From Herbaspirillum sp. SJZ106 (GTDB lineage Bacteria > Pseudomonadota > Gammaproteobacteria > Burkholderiales > Burkholderiaceae_D): DNA of 64,000 nucleotides. Location: NCBI RefSeq assembly GCF_006715495.1, contig NZ_VFNI01000007.1:124001-188000 (forward strand), written 5' to 3'. Position 1 is the stretch's first letter; each line of letters begins with the position of its first letter. The notes beneath the pieces are model-generated. The model was not told where the DNA came from and made no database searches. It saw nothing but the letters and a program-made list of their open reading frames with translations. Shown one piece after another: positions 36,994-46,274 of the stretch. The position numbers were made by a program, and so were the translations under genes.

Positions 36994-37971
36994 ATGCAAA
37001 ACAGTTTGTTGAAGCCCCGCATCATCGAAGTGGAAGCAATCGCTCCCGGTCACGCCAAGGTCGTGATGGAGCCGTTCGAGCGCGGTTACGGTCACACCCT
37101 GGGCAACGCGCTGCGTCGCGTGCTGCTGTCGACCATGACCGGTTATGCGCCGACCGAAGTCACCATCGCCGGCGTGGTCCACGAGTATTCCTCGCTGGAC
37201 GGCGTGCAAGAAGACGTGGTCGACATCCTGCTGAACCTGAAGGGCGTGGTTTTCAAGCTGCACAACCGTGACGAAGTCACCCTGACCCTGAAGAAAGAAG
37301 GCGAAGGCGTGGTGCTGGCGTCGGATATCGACCTGCCGCACGATGTCGAGCTGATCAATCCGGATCACGTGATCGCCAACCTGACCGCCGGCGGCAAGCT
37401 GGACATGCAGATCAAGGTCGAGAAGGGCCGCGGCTATGTGCCGGGCAACGTTCGCCGCCTGTCGGAAGATACCAACAAGACCATCGGTCGCATCATCCTG
37501 GACGCATCGTTCTCGCCAGTGCGCCGCGTTTCCTACGCCGTCGAATCGGCGCGTGTGGAACAGCGTACCGACCTGGACAAGCTGGTCATGAACATCGAGA
37601 CCAACGGCGTCATCACTCCGGAAGAAGCGATCCGCCAGTCGGCCCGCGTGCTGGTTGACCAGCTCAACGTGTTTGCCGCCCTGGAAGGCACCGAAGCGAC
37701 TGCCGAAGCGCCGTCGCGCGCACCGCAGGTCGATCCGATCCTGCTGCGTCCGGTCGACGACCTGGAGCTGACCGTGCGTTCGGCAAACTGCCTGAAGGCC
37801 GAGAACATCTACTACATCGGCGACCTGATCCAGCGCAGCGAAAACGAATTGCTCAAGACCCCGAACCTGGGTCGCAAGTCGTTGAACGAAATCAAGGAAG
37901 TCCTGGCTTCGCGTGGCCTGACCCTGGGCATGAAGCTGGAAAACTGGCCGCCTGCCGGCCTGGAGAAGTAA
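36994..37971 (+). CDS. rpoA: RNA polymerase subunit alpha
   Basis: 325 residues. N-terminal dimerisation domain ([19 protein letters not shown]), flexible linker near 233-248, and the C-terminal domain that binds UP elements and activators ([29 protein letters not shown]). AAAGGA lies upstream of the ATG. Followed by a hairpin and rplQ. Confidence 0.99.
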   Translation: MQNSLLKPRIIEVEAIAPGHAKVVMEPFERGYGHTLGNALRRVLLSTMTGYAPTEVTIAGVVHEYSSLDGVQEDVVDILLNLKGVVFKLHNRDEVTLTLKKEGEGVVLASDIDLPHDVELINPDHVIANLTAGGKLDMQIKVEKGRGYVPGNVRRLSEDTNKTIGRIILDASFSPVRRVSYAVESARVEQRTDLDKLVMNIETNGVITPEEAIRQSARVLVDQLNVFAALEGTEATAEAPSRAPQVDPILLRPVDDLELTVRSANCLKAENIYYIGDLIQRSENELLKTPNLGRKSLNEIKEVLASRGLTLGMKLENWPPAGLEK

Positions 37972-37982
37972 TTCTGATGCTA

Positions 37983-38010
37983 ACGGCCGGCGAGTATTCC
38001 AGCCGGCCGT
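37983..38010 (+). other. Hairpin between rpoA and rplQ
   Basis: ACGGCCGGC (37983-37991) pairs with GCCGGCCGT (38002-38010) around a 10-base loop; no T-run. The 174-base rpoA-rplQ gap otherwise shows nothing recognisable. Confidence 0.55.
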
Positions 38011-38145
38011 AGCGGCAAGAAATAAAGCAGTACCTGTTGTTTATTCGTTTGTTTTTCGTCATTTACCGGTCCGCGAGCGGGTCAGCCAAGCTGGCTTTGC
38101 CGATAGAAGAACTGGATCAAAACTGTTATCTGAAAGGAAATCATC

Positions 38146-38541
38146 ATGCGTCACCGTCACGGTCTCCGTAAACTGAACCGTACTTCGTCCCACCGTCTGG
38201 CAATGCTGCGCAACATGACCGTTTCGCTGCTGCGCCACGAAGCCATCAAGACCACCCTGCCGAAGGCCAAGGAACTGCGCCGCGTCGTCGAGCCGATCCT
38301 GACCCTGGGCAAGACCGACACCCTGGCCAACAAGCGCCTTGCATTCAACCGCCTGCGCGACCGCGAAATCGTCGGCAAGCTGTTCTCCGAACTGGGCCCG
38401 CGCTACGCTACCCGCAATGGCGGCTACCTGCGCATCCTGAAGATGGGTTTCCGTCAAGGCGACAACGCCCCGATGGCATTCGTCGAACTGGTTGACCGTC
38501 CGGAAGTCAGCGACGATGCAGAAGTCCAGACCGCCGAATAA
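38146..38541 (+). CDS. rplQ: 50S ribosomal protein L17
   Basis: 131 residues; tunnel-exit region. [17 protein letters not shown] start, [25 protein letters not shown] upstream. Last gene of the supercluster; a strong terminator follows 18 bases after its stop. Confidence 0.98.
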   Translation: MRHRHGLRKLNRTSSHRLAMLRNMTVSLLRHEAIKTTLPKAKELRRVVEPILTLGKTDTLANKRLAFNRLRDREIVGKLFSELGPRYATRNGGYLRILKMGFRQGDNAPMAFVELVDRPEVSDDAEVQTAE

Positions 38542-38558
38542 TTCCGGTTGTCACAATT

Positions 38559-38587
38559 AAAAAAGCCAGGCATTGCCTGGCTTTTTT
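38559..38587 (+). terminator. Terminator of the alpha operon
   Basis: GCCAGGC (38565-38571) pairs with GCCTGGC (38575-38581), ATT loop, preceded by six A and followed by six T, so the stem extends through A-T pairs. It could act in both directions. Confidence 0.93.
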
Positions 38588-38598
38588 GTTTCTGCAGC

Positions 38599-38627
38599 CG
38601 GCGGGCGGATGAGTGTGCCGCCCGCCG
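38599..38627 (+). other. GC hairpin before cutA
   Basis: CGGCGGGCGG (38599-38608) pairs perfectly with 38618-38627; loop of nine bases, no T-run. The remaining spacer to cutA has no clear promoter. Confidence 0.5.
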
Positions 38628-38800
38628 ATGCGCTGCAACTGTTCTTGACTTGAGCGGAGTGGCGGCACGCCCGCCGCAGATGTGGTTGAATATGGGACCG
38701 CATCTGCCGCGCAGCCCCACGTTCCCGCAGAGGCCGCCCATTTCATCCGCAGCCGCCATGCCTGGGCATCGCCGGGCCAGCATGGCAAAGGACCGCAGAC

Positions 38801-39148
38801 ATGACATCATCCTTATTGAACCAGCCGCTGCTGGTGTTGACCAATGTACCTGAGCAGGAGCTGGCGCAATCCCTGGCGCGCGCGCTGGTGGATGGGGGGC
38901 TGGCCGCCTGCGTCAACATCCTGGCGCCGGTGGCGTCGGTGTACCGCTGGCAAGGCCAGGTGGAACACGCGGTCGAGATTCCGCTGCTGATCAAGACCAC
39001 GCAGGCGCGCTATGGGGAAGTCGAGCAGGCGATCTGCCGGGCCCATCCTTACGATGTGCCGGAAATCGTCGCGCTGCCGGTCGCGGCCGGCTTGCCGGCG
39101 TATCTGGGGTGGATAAGGGAAGAGACCGGCCAGCCCCTGCGCACCTAG
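38801..39148 (+). CDS. cutA: CutA1 family protein (divalent-cation tolerance)
   Basis: 115 residues; small trimeric ferredoxin-like protein linked to copper tolerance in E. coli, with an ill-defined biochemical role. Conserved LVLTNVPEQE, NILAPVASVYRWQG and HPYDVPEIVALPV. It sits between rplQ and dsbD; in E. coli cutA also precedes dsbD, which supports the call. The gap to dsbD is 60 bases, so an operon is likely. Confidence 0.93.
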   Translation: MTSSLLNQPLLVLTNVPEQELAQSLARALVDGGLAACVNILAPVASVYRWQGQVEHAVEIPLLIKTTQARYGEVEQAICRAHPYDVPEIVALPVAAGLPAYLGWIREETGQPLRT

Positions 39149-39208
39149 AGCGCGTTTCTCGCCTGTCGATGTAACGCGTTCCACGATGAAGAATCCAATT
39201 TGAGCCGC

Positions 39209-41014
39209 ATGAACAAAACCGAGAACCGTTTTTACCGCAGCATGCATCGCCTGCTGACAAACATCCTTTGCCTGTTGCCGCTGGCGGCACTGCTGTCATT
39301 GAGCCCGGCCCGTGCCGCCGATGACTACCTGCCGCCGGAACAGGCCTTCCAGCTCAGCGCGCGCATGCTGGATGCCGCCACGCTGGAGCTGAGCTACCGG
39401 ATCGCCGACGGCTATTACATGTACCGCGACCGCTTCCATTTCAGCGCCGAGGGGGCGACGCTGGGCGAGCCGCAATTCCCGCATGGCGTGACCAAGTACG
39501 ACGAGAATTTCCAGAAAGAGGTCGAGACCTATCACCAGGCGGTGACGGCGCGCATCCCGGTGGCGGACGCGGCCGGCCCGTTCACCGTCAATGCGGTGTC
39601 GCAGGGCTGCGCCGACAAGGGCTTGTGCTATCCGCCGATGACGCTGAAAGTGAACCTGTCGCCGCAGGCAATCGGCACCGTGGTGCGGGCCGGCAGCGCC
39701 AGCGATACCGATGGCAAGATGGCGCCGGCCGGCGGCGCCGATGTCGATGGCATCGCCGCGGTGCTCAAGGGCGGCAAGCTGTGGAGCATTCTCTCGCTGT
39801 TCTTCATCCTCGGCATCGGCTTGTCGTTCACGCCCTGCGTGTTGCCGATGGTGCCGATCCTGTCTTCTATCATCGTCGGCCAGCAAGGAACGGCCTCGGG
39901 CCAGGGACGCGCCCGCAGCTTCCTGCTGTCGGTCGATTACGCGCTGGGCATGGCGCTGGTCTATACGGCGCTGGGCGTGGCCGCGGGCATGCTGGGCGAA
40001 GGCTTGTCGGCGTATCTGCAGAATCCCTGGATCCTGGGCGCCTTCGCATTGCTGATGGCCGGCCTGGCCTTGTCCATGTTCGATGTCTACCAGTTGCAAG
40101 TGCCGGCCGCGCTGCAGTCGAAACTGTCGAGCGCTTCCGGCGGCGGCAGCGGAACGTGGGTGGGCGTATTCCTGATGGGCGCCATTTCCGCATTGATCGT
40201 CGGCCCTTGCGTGGCCGCTCCCCTGGCCGGCGCGTTGCTGTATATCAGCCAGAGCGGCAACGTGGTGCTGGGCGGCAGTGCATTGTTCGCCATGGCGCTG
40301 GGCATGAGCGTGCCATTGTTGCTGATCGGCGCCTCCGCCGGCGCCTTGCTGCCGCGCGCCGGTGCCTGGATGGACGCCGTCAAGCGTTTCTTCGGCGTAC
40401 TGATGCTGGGTACCGCGCTGTGGATGGTGGCGCCGGTGATCCCGGCCTGGCTGCAGGTCGCCGGTTGGGCCGCGCTCGGCATTGGGTATGGCGCCTACCT
40501 GCTGTGGTCGCGTCCGGCCGGCTGGCTGGCGCGCGCCTTCGGCCTGGCGTTCGCCTCGCTGGGATTGCTGCAGCTGGTCAGCGTGGCCACCGGCGGGCGC
40601 GATCCGCTGGCGCCATTGGCGCATCTGGCCGCGCCAGGGGCAACTGCCGCGCACACGGAGTTCGTGCGCGTGCGCTCATCGGCCGAGCTGGATGCTGCGC
40701 TGGCGCAAAATGCCCGCGGCGAGCGCCGGCCGGTGATGCTGGACTTCTATGCCGACTGGTGCGTCTCCTGCAAGGAGATGGAACGCTTCACCTTCACCGA
40801 CGCCCGCGTGAAGGAACGCTTTAGCCGGATGCTGTTGCTGCAGATCGATGTCACCGCCAATAACGCCGACGACCGCGCCATGCTCAGGCGCTTCAACCTG
40901 TTCGGGCCGCCGGGCATCATGTTCTTCAATGCCGACGGCAAGGAACAGGTTGGCAAGCGCGTCATCGGCTACCAGGACGCCGATCGTTTCCTGGCGGTAT
41001 TGCAGGGCTTGTAA
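39209..41014 (+). CDS. dsbD: Thiol:disulfide interchange protein DsbD
   Basis: About 601 residues. Moves electrons from cytoplasmic thioredoxin across the inner membrane to periplasmic DsbC, CcmG-like and other reductases. All three redox pairs are seen: periplasmic SQGCADKGLCYPP, membrane FTPCVLPM and GPCVAAPL, and the C-terminal thioredoxin-like DWCVSCKE. A signal peptide (LLTNILCLLPLAALL..ARA) leads. The start is uncertain: TTG 39200, ATG 39209 or ATG 39242 are in frame with no strong ribosome-binding site. It may serve the ResB/CcsB cytochrome c maturation genes further downstream. Confidence 0.95.
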   Translation: MNKTENRFYRSMHRLLTNILCLLPLAALLSLSPARAADDYLPPEQAFQLSARMLDAATLELSYRIADGYYMYRDRFHFSAEGATLGEPQFPHGVTKYDENFQKEVETYHQAVTARIPVADAAGPFTVNAVSQGCADKGLCYPPMTLKVNLSPQAIGTVVRAGSASDTDGKMAPAGGADVDGIAAVLKGGKLWSILSLFFILGIGLSFTPCVLPMVPILSSIIVGQQGTASGQGRARSFLLSVDYALGMALVYTALGVAAGMLGEGLSAYLQNPWILGAFALLMAGLALSMFDVYQLQVPAALQSKLSSASGGGSGTWVGVFLMGAISALIVGPCVAAPLAGALLYISQSGNVVLGGSALFAMALGMSVPLLLIGASAGALLPRAGAWMDAVKRFFGVLMLGTALWMVAPVIPAWLQVAGWAALGIGYGAYLLWSRPAGWLARAFGLAFASLGLLQLVSVATGGRDPLAPLAHLAAPGATAAHTEFVRVRSSAELDAALAQNARGERRPVMLDFYADWCVSCKEMERFTFTDARVKERFSRMLLLQIDVTANNADDRAMLRRFNLFGPPGIMFFNADGKEQVGKRVIGYQDADRFLAVLQGL

Positions 41015-41077
41015 GGAAGTTTCGGGCTTAGGTAGATCATCATTGCGTCACGTTATTTGGTTACGTCTTAATAATTG

Positions 41078-41106
41078 TTGGACGAAGCCATCGCGCGAGC
41101 TATAGT
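41078..41106 (+). promoter_or_regulatory. sigma70 promoter of the peroxiredoxin gene
   Basis: TTGGAC (41078-41083), 17-base spacer, TATAGT (41101-41106), 42 bases before the ATG. Confidence 0.8.
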
Positions 41107-41148
41107 CAATCTTCTGTTTTACCCTCACCCTCGAACAAGGAGACCGTT

Positions 41149-41787
41149 ATGACACTGCGTCTGGGCGATACCGCGCCGGATTTCGAGCAAGAATCCTCGA
41201 TCGGCAAGATCAAATTCCACGACTGGGCGGGCGATTCCTGGGTCGTGCTGTTTTCCCATCCGGCCGATTTCACGCCGGTCTGCACCACCGAACTGGGCCT
41301 GACCGCCAAGCTCAAGCCGGAGTTCGACAAGCGCAACGTCAAGGCCATCGCGCTGTCGGTGGACGGCGCCGAAGCCCACCAGCAATGGATCAAGGACATC
41401 GAGGAAACCCAGCAGACCGTGGTCGGTTTCCCCATCGTGGCCGACGTCGACAAGAAGGTTGCCGGCCTGTACGACATGATCCACCCGAACCAGTCCGAGA
41501 CCGCCACCGTGCGCTCGCTGTTCGTGATCGACCCGAAGAAGAAAGTGCGCCTGATCATCACCTACCCGATGAGCACCGGCCGCAATTTCGATGAAGTACT
41601 GCGCGTGATCGATGCCCTGCAGCTGACCGACGGCTACACCGTGGCCACCCCGGGCAACTGGAAGGACGGCGACGACGTGATCATCCCGCTGACGGTCAAG
41701 GATGAGGAAGTGATCAAGCAGAAGTACCCGAAGGGCTACAAGTCGCCGCGCCCTTACCTGCGCATCACGCCGCAGCCGAACAAGTAA
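41149..41787 (+). CDS. 1-Cys peroxiredoxin (Prx6 type)
   Basis: 212 residues, cytoplasmic thiol peroxidase that reduces peroxides. The peroxidatic Cys45 lies in HPADFTPVCTTE. There is no second cysteine, so an outside thiol must regenerate it. The long C-terminal domain (NWKDGDDVIIPLTVKDEE) places it in the Prx6 group rather than AhpC. It has its own promoter and terminator, with AAGGAG eight bases before the ATG. No OxyR gene is adjacent. Confidence 0.95.
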   Translation: MTLRLGDTAPDFEQESSIGKIKFHDWAGDSWVVLFSHPADFTPVCTTELGLTAKLKPEFDKRNVKAIALSVDGAEAHQQWIKDIEETQQTVVGFPIVADVDKKVAGLYDMIHPNQSETATVRSLFVIDPKKKVRLIITYPMSTGRNFDEVLRVIDALQLTDGYTVATPGNWKDGDDVIIPLTVKDEEVIKQKYPKGYKSPRPYLRITPQPNK

Positions 41788-41810
41788 GCCGCTCGCTTCA
41801 CGCGGACAAG

Positions 41811-42068
41811 AAAACGCTCCTTCGGGAGAAATGCCGTTCAGTTAAGTACTGAACGGCATTTTTGTTTGTGGAGTTGTGTTTGTGGAGTCCAGACTCCGTT
41901 CGCCCTGAGTAGCTGCGCAGCAGCGTATCGAAGGGCAGGCAAGGCCGCTGACGCTGGTGCGCTGGCTTCGATACGGCCCTGGCGGGCCTACTCAGCCCGA
42001 ACGGACTCGGTGATGAGCGGTTCAGAATTGGCTTTAACGGGACGGCATTTCTCCATCGGGAGCGTTTT
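41811..42068. repeat. Nested inverted-repeat element
   Basis: The outer arms 41811-41836 and 42042-42068 are imperfect inverted copies (AAAACGCTCC, 4 differing bases, GGAGAAATGCCGT). Between them, CCGTTCG-CCCTGAGTAG (41896-41912) is inverted at 41988-42004. CGTATCGAAG (41924-41933) is inverted as CTTCGATACG (41966-41975). The inner sequence resembles short dispersed intergenic repeats common in proteobacterial genomes. The gap has no ORF with a ribosome-binding site. Confidence 0.75.
41829..41863 (+). terminator. Terminator after the peroxiredoxin gene
   Basis: ATGCCGTTCAGT (41831-41842) pairs with ACTGAACGGCAT (41848-41859), TAAGT loop, T-run to 41863. Preceded by a small CTCC-TTCG-GGAG hairpin. 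Confidence 0.9.
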
Positions 42069-42099
42069 TTCATTGGAGGATGCATGCGTCCCAGGCAGC

Positions 42100-43104
42100 T
42101 CATGCGTCCGGGGACGGGGCGAGCGCCTGCGCGAAATCCTCGATGAACAGCCGCGCCACCGGCGACAGCTGGGTGCCGTGGCGCGTCACCAGCTGGTAGG
42201 GTTCGCTGCGCGTGTGCAACTGCAGCGGCAGGATGCAGGTCATGCCGAAGCGGGTGCAGAACTGCGCCACGTCCACCGACAGCAGTGCTACGAAGTGCGG
42301 ATTCTTTTGCAGCAGCGAGAGCGTGGTGAAGGCCGAGGTGGTTTCCATCAGGTGCAGCGGAAAGCGCAGGTCGGCGTCGTGGAATTCGCGCTCCAGCGAG
42401 ACCCGCATCGGCATGTTGGCCGAATACACCACCCAGCGCGAATCGGCCAGGTCGGACAGCTGCAACTCTTGCGCCTGCGCCAGCGGATGGTTGACGCTGG
42501 CCACGACCGCCAGCTGTTCATCGTGGATATTGAAGGCGTCGTACAGGTGCGGGCGCTGGCTGATGCTGGTGCGGCAGATCGCCATGTCCAGCCGGCCCTG
42601 GTCCAGCAGGCGCAGCAGGCGCGCGCTGGTGTCTTCGACGATTTCCACCGACAGCGAGGGCCGTTTTTCCAGCAGGCGCGTCAGCGCATCGGTCAACAGC
42701 GGCACCGCGCCCATGATGGTGCCCACCGCCAGCCGCCCGCCATTGCCTTGCATGATCGACAGCATTTCCTCGCGCAGGTGGGTCAGGTCGGTCTGGATCA
42801 GCCGCGCATAGCGGATCACGCAATGGCCCAGCTCGGTCGGTTCCAGCCCGCGGTTGGTGCGCACGAACAGTTGCGCGCCGAGGGTGCTTTCGATTTCCTG
42901 CAAGGCCTTGCTGGCGCCCGGTTGGGTCAGGGCGACCTGTTCGGCGGCCTTGAGCAGCGAACCGTGGTCGGACAAGGCGATCAGCAGGCGCAGCTGGCGC
43001 AGGTGCAGGCGCGAGGTGATCGAAGCGAGCGAGGGCAGGGAGGTTTGCATGGCGGCGGGCCGTGGCGTCGGAAAACCCTCAGTATGACTGTTGGTTATAC
43101 CCAT
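42100..43104 (-). CDS. LysR-family transcriptional regulator
   Basis: 334 residues. N-terminal winged helix (LRQLRLLIALSDHGSLLKAAEQV, given in parts: RQLRLLIALSDHGSLLKAA and LTQPGASKALQEIE) and a C-terminal effector-binding domain. The chosen start at 43104 has GAGGTG five bases upstream. An earlier ATG (43119) lacks a site; a later one (43050) gives a shorter, also possible, form. It is divergent from the alcohol dehydrogenase gene at 43260, the usual place for a LysR regulator of its neighbour. The N-terminal half resembles GbpR-type sugar regulators, but the ligand cannot be read from sequence. Confidence 0.9.
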   Translation of the reverse strand: MGITNSHTEGFPTPRPAAMQTSLPSLASITSRLHLRQLRLLIALSDHGSLLKAAEQVALTQPGASKALQEIESTLGAQLFVRTNRGLEPTELGHCVIRYARLIQTDLTHLREEMLSIMQGNGGRLAVGTIMGAVPLLTDALTRLLEKRPSLSVEIVEDTSARLLRLLDQGRLDMAICRTSISQRPHLYDAFNIHDEQLAVVASVNHPLAQAQELQLSDLADSRWVVYSANMPMRVSLEREFHDADLRFPLHLMETTSAFTTLSLLQKNPHFVALLSVDVAQFCTRFGMTCILPLQLHTRSEPYQLVTRHGTQLSPVARLFIEDFAQALAPSPDA

Positions 43105-43259
43105 ATCAACACCTCTCATTAGTCAAAGCGCCCGCATTGGCTTAGAGTCTGGCTTTCCAAACCAAGGCGGTAACGGGGAAAGCGGATCAATGTCCGGCTC
43201 CCCGCCAGGCCGGGCGCGAATCGGCCCTTGGTCTGACATCTATAAATCAAGGCTATGTG

Positions 43260-44399
43260 ATGGCACTCATCAATTACATTACCCAGGTCCAGTTCGACTA
43301 CGGCGCGCTGTCGCTCCTGCAGCAGGAATGCGAGCGCATCGGCATCAAGAAGCCGCTGGTGGTCACCGACATGGGCATCCGCAACGCCGGTATCCTCGAC
43401 AAGGTACTGGGCCAGTTGAAGGACGGCGCGGCCGTCCCGGTGTTCGACCAGACGCCGCCCAACCCGAACGAAGGCGCGGTGCGCGCGGCCGTGGCGATGT
43501 TCCGCGCAGCCGGCTGCGACGGCATCGTGGCCGTGGGCGGCGGCTCCTCGATCGACCTGGCCAAGGGCGTGGCGGTATGCGGTACCCACGAAGGCACGTT
43601 GAAATCCTTCGCGCTGATCGAAGGCGGCCTGGCCAACATCACCGCCAAGACTGCGCCGGTGATCGCCATCCCGACGACCGCCGGCACCGGCAGCGAAGTC
43701 GGCCGCGGCGCCATCCTGATCCTGGACGACGGCCGCAAGGTCGGCGTGCTGTCGCCGTTCATCGTGCCCAAGGTCGCCATCTGCGACCCGGAACTGACGC
43801 TCGGCCTGCCGCCGCTGATGACCGCCGCCACCGGCATGGACGCCATCGCCCACTGCTTGGAAACATTCATGGCGCCGGCGTTCAATCCGCCCGCCGATGG
43901 CATCGCGCTCGATGGCCTGTGGCGCGCCTGGGCGCATATCGAACGCGCCACCAAGGAGCCGGGCGACCGCGAAGCGCGCCTGAACATGATGAGCGCCTCG
44001 ATGCAGGGCGCGATGGCATTCCAGAAAGGGCTGGGCTGCGTGCACAGCCTGTCGCACTCGCTGGGCGGCATCAATCCCAAGCTGCACCACGGCACCCTGA
44101 ACGCCATCTTCCTGCCGGCCATCATCGCTTTCAACGAAAGCGCCGAGACCATGGTCAAGGACAACAAGATGGCGCGCATGGCGCATGCCATGGGGTTGAA
44201 GGACGGCGCCGCGATCGGTCCGGCTATCAAGGAGATGAGCTGTCGTCTCGGTTTGCCTGCCGGCCTGGGCGAGCTGGGCGTGAGCGCCGACATGTTCCCC
44301 AAGATCATCCAGGGCGCATTGGCCGACCACAGCCACAAGACCAATCCGCGCGTGGCCTCGGCGCAGGATTACGAACGCATGCTGCAGCAATCCATGTGA
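43260..44399 (+). CDS. Iron-containing alcohol dehydrogenase
   Basis: 379-residue group III NAD(P)-dependent dehydrogenase. Nucleotide site GGGSSIDLAKG and PTTAGTGSE. Metal ligands are expected in TGMDAIAHCLE (Asp, His), SLSHSLGG and LHHGTLNA. ATG 43260 preferred over GTG 43257 from AAGG at 43249-43252. Relatives act on small alcohols and hydroxy acids such as 4-hydroxybutyrate. With the aldehyde dehydrogenase next in line, a two-step oxidation of an alcohol to an acid is inferred. Substrate unknown. Confidence 0.9.
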   Translation: MALINYITQVQFDYGALSLLQQECERIGIKKPLVVTDMGIRNAGILDKVLGQLKDGAAVPVFDQTPPNPNEGAVRAAVAMFRAAGCDGIVAVGGGSSIDLAKGVAVCGTHEGTLKSFALIEGGLANITAKTAPVIAIPTTAGTGSEVGRGAILILDDGRKVGVLSPFIVPKVAICDPELTLGLPPLMTAATGMDAIAHCLETFMAPAFNPPADGIALDGLWRAWAHIERATKEPGDREARLNMMSASMQGAMAFQKGLGCVHSLSHSLGGINPKLHHGTLNAIFLPAIIAFNESAETMVKDNKMARMAHAMGLKDGAAIGPAIKEMSCRLGLPAGLGELGVSADMFPKIIQGALADHSHKTNPRVASAQDYERMLQQSM

Positions 44400-44413
44400 T
44401 GCAACACAATAGA

Positions 44414-44437
44414 CCCGTGCGGCACACGCCGTGCGGG
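44414..44437 (+). other. Hairpin between the two dehydrogenase genes
   Basis: CCCGTGCGGC (44414-44423) pairs with GCCGTGCGGG (44428-44437) with two G-T pairs, ACAC loop, no T-run. Probably an mRNA element rather than a terminator. Confidence 0.5.
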
Positions 44438-44538
44438 AAGCTTAACCGGAACCAACCGGCCGTCCTCGCCAACACGAGGTGCGGCCCTTCGCGCGTGACC
44501 CGTCAGGGCAGCGCCAACGCACAGAGCAGGAGTACATC

Positions 44539-46128
44539 GTGAGCTTGAACATCCTCGGACACAACTACATCGGCGGCCAGCGCAGCGGCGAAGGCGACCT
44601 CCATCTGCACAGCATCGACGCCACCAGCGGCGCGATTTTCGAGATTCCCTTCGTGACCGCGACCGAGAAGGAAGTGGCGGCCGCCGTCCACGCGGCGGAG
44701 CAGGCCTACCCGGCGTTTCGCGCGACCACCTCGGAGCAGCGCGCCGCCTTCCTGGACGCGATCGCCGATGAGATCGACGCGCTGGGCGACGACTTCCTCG
44801 CCGCCGTCTCGCGCGAAACCGCGCTGCCGGCCACGCCCCGCCTGGCTGGCGAACGCGCCCGCACCAGCGGCCAGATGCGCCTGTTCGCCAAGGTCCTGCG
44901 CCGCGGCGACTTCTACGGCGCCCGCATCGACACCGCGCTGCCCGAGCGCAAGCCGATGGCGCGTCCCGATATCCGCCAGTACAAGATCGGCGTCGGCCCG
45001 GTGGCCGTGTTCGGCGCCAGCAACTTCCCGCTGGCCTTCTCGGTGGCCGGCGGCGATACCGCGGCCGCGCTGGCGGCCGGCTGCCCGGTAGTGTTCAAGG
45101 CCCACACCGGCCACCTGGTCACCTCTGAAATCGTGGCCGACGCCATCGAGCGCGCCGTCAAGAAGACCGGCATGCCGGCCGGCACCTTCAATATGATCTA
45201 CGGCGACCGCGTCGGCGCCCAGCTGGTCAAGAGCGCCGCCATCCAGGCGGTCGGCTTCACCGGTTCGCTGCGCGGCGGCCGTGCGCTGTGCGACATGGCG
45301 GCGGCGCGTCCGCAACCGATCCCGGTGTTCGCGGAAATGTCGAGCATCAACCCCATCATCCTGATGCCCGAGGCGCTCAAGGCGCGCGGCGACGCCATCG
45401 CCAAGGACCTGGCCGGTTCCGTCACGATGGGCTGCGGCCAGCTGTGCACCAGCCCGGGCCTGCTGCTGGGCGTGAAGTCGCCTGAATTGACCGCCTTCAT
45501 CGAGAAGCTGTCGGCCGCCTTCGGCGGCACCGCGCCGGCCACCATGTTGAACAGCGGCGGCCTGTCGCACTACAACAGCGGCGTGGCGCGCCTGACCCAG
45601 CTGCCCGGCGTGAAGGTCATCGCCACCGGCGGCAGCAGCTACACCCAGGCCGTGCCGCACCTGTTCAAGGCCGAGGCTTCGCTGCTGTTCTCCAAGGAAG
45701 CGCCGCTGGAAGAAGAAGTGTTCGGCCCCTCGACCGTGATCGTTGAGCTGGAAAGCCGCGAACAGCTCATCGATTTCGCCGCCAACATGCATGGCCAACT
45801 GACCGCCACGCTGCAAGCCGAGATCGGCGACCTGCAAGGCAACCAGGACCTGATCGCGCTGCTGGAACAGAAGGCCGGCCGGCTGCTGCTCAACGGTTAC
45901 CCGACCGGCGTCGAGGTGTGCGACGCGATGGTCCACGGAGGCCCGTACCCGGCCACCTCGGATGCGCGCGGCACTTCGGTCGGCACGCTGGCCATCGAGC
46001 GCTTCCTGCGCCCGGTGTGCTACCAGAACTACCCGGACGCGATGCTGCCGGCGCCGCTGAAGAACGCCAACCCGCTGGGCATTACGCGCCTGGTCGATGG
46101 CGAACTGACGCGCGCCGTCCTCGGCTGA
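44539..46128 (+). CDS. NADP-type aldehyde dehydrogenase, 2,5-dioxovalerate dehydrogenase family
   Basis: 529 residues. GTG start at 44539 (VSLNILGHNYIGG) with AGGAG at 44528-44532. Family-specific FGASNFPLAFSVAGGDTAAA, general base Glu266 (FAEMSS) and catalytic Cys303 (GCGQLCTSPG). Relatives oxidise 2,5-dioxopentanoate (alpha-ketoglutarate semialdehyde) to 2-oxoglutarate in sugar-acid and hydroxyproline breakdown. No dehydratase genes of those pathways are nearby, so the real substrate is open. It likely shares a transcript with the alcohol dehydrogenase 139 bases upstream. Confidence 0.9.
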   Translation: MSLNILGHNYIGGQRSGEGDLHLHSIDATSGAIFEIPFVTATEKEVAAAVHAAEQAYPAFRATTSEQRAAFLDAIADEIDALGDDFLAAVSRETALPATPRLAGERARTSGQMRLFAKVLRRGDFYGARIDTALPERKPMARPDIRQYKIGVGPVAVFGASNFPLAFSVAGGDTAAALAAGCPVVFKAHTGHLVTSEIVADAIERAVKKTGMPAGTFNMIYGDRVGAQLVKSAAIQAVGFTGSLRGGRALCDMAAARPQPIPVFAEMSSINPIILMPEALKARGDAIAKDLAGSVTMGCGQLCTSPGLLLGVKSPELTAFIEKLSAAFGGTAPATMLNSGGLSHYNSGVARLTQLPGVKVIATGGSSYTQAVPHLFKAEASLLFSKEAPLEEEVFGPSTVIVELESREQLIDFAANMHGQLTATLQAEIGDLQGNQDLIALLEQKAGRLLLNGYPTGVEVCDAMVHGGPYPATSDARGTSVGTLAIERFLRPVCYQNYPDAMLPAPLKNANPLGITRLVDGELTRAVLG

Positions 46129-46144
46129 TTGTCGCAAGCATGAT

Positions 46145-46166
46145 GGCATGCGCCTCGGCGCATGCC
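46145..46166 (+). other. Hairpin after the aldehyde dehydrogenase gene
   Basis: GGCATGCGC (46145-46153) pairs perfectly with GCGCATGCC (46158-46166), CTCG loop, no T-run. A second hairpin, CTCCGCA with TGCGGAG, lies at 46178-46197. Together they may stabilise or separate the upstream and downstream message parts. Confidence 0.6.
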
Positions 46167-46274
46167 GGCAACACCTTCTCCGCACTCGCTTGCGGAGTCG
46201 CAACAAGAACACCACGCGAGAAATCCAAACGAACCGCGGCACGACGCCGTGGCGTTCACCCAGAGGAGGAGACT

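Noticed and set aside
41866-43122. A 418-codon plus-strand frame opposite the LysR gene
   Set aside because: The minus strand encodes a full LysR protein with a good ribosome-binding site; the plus frame starts inside the repeat and terminator region.
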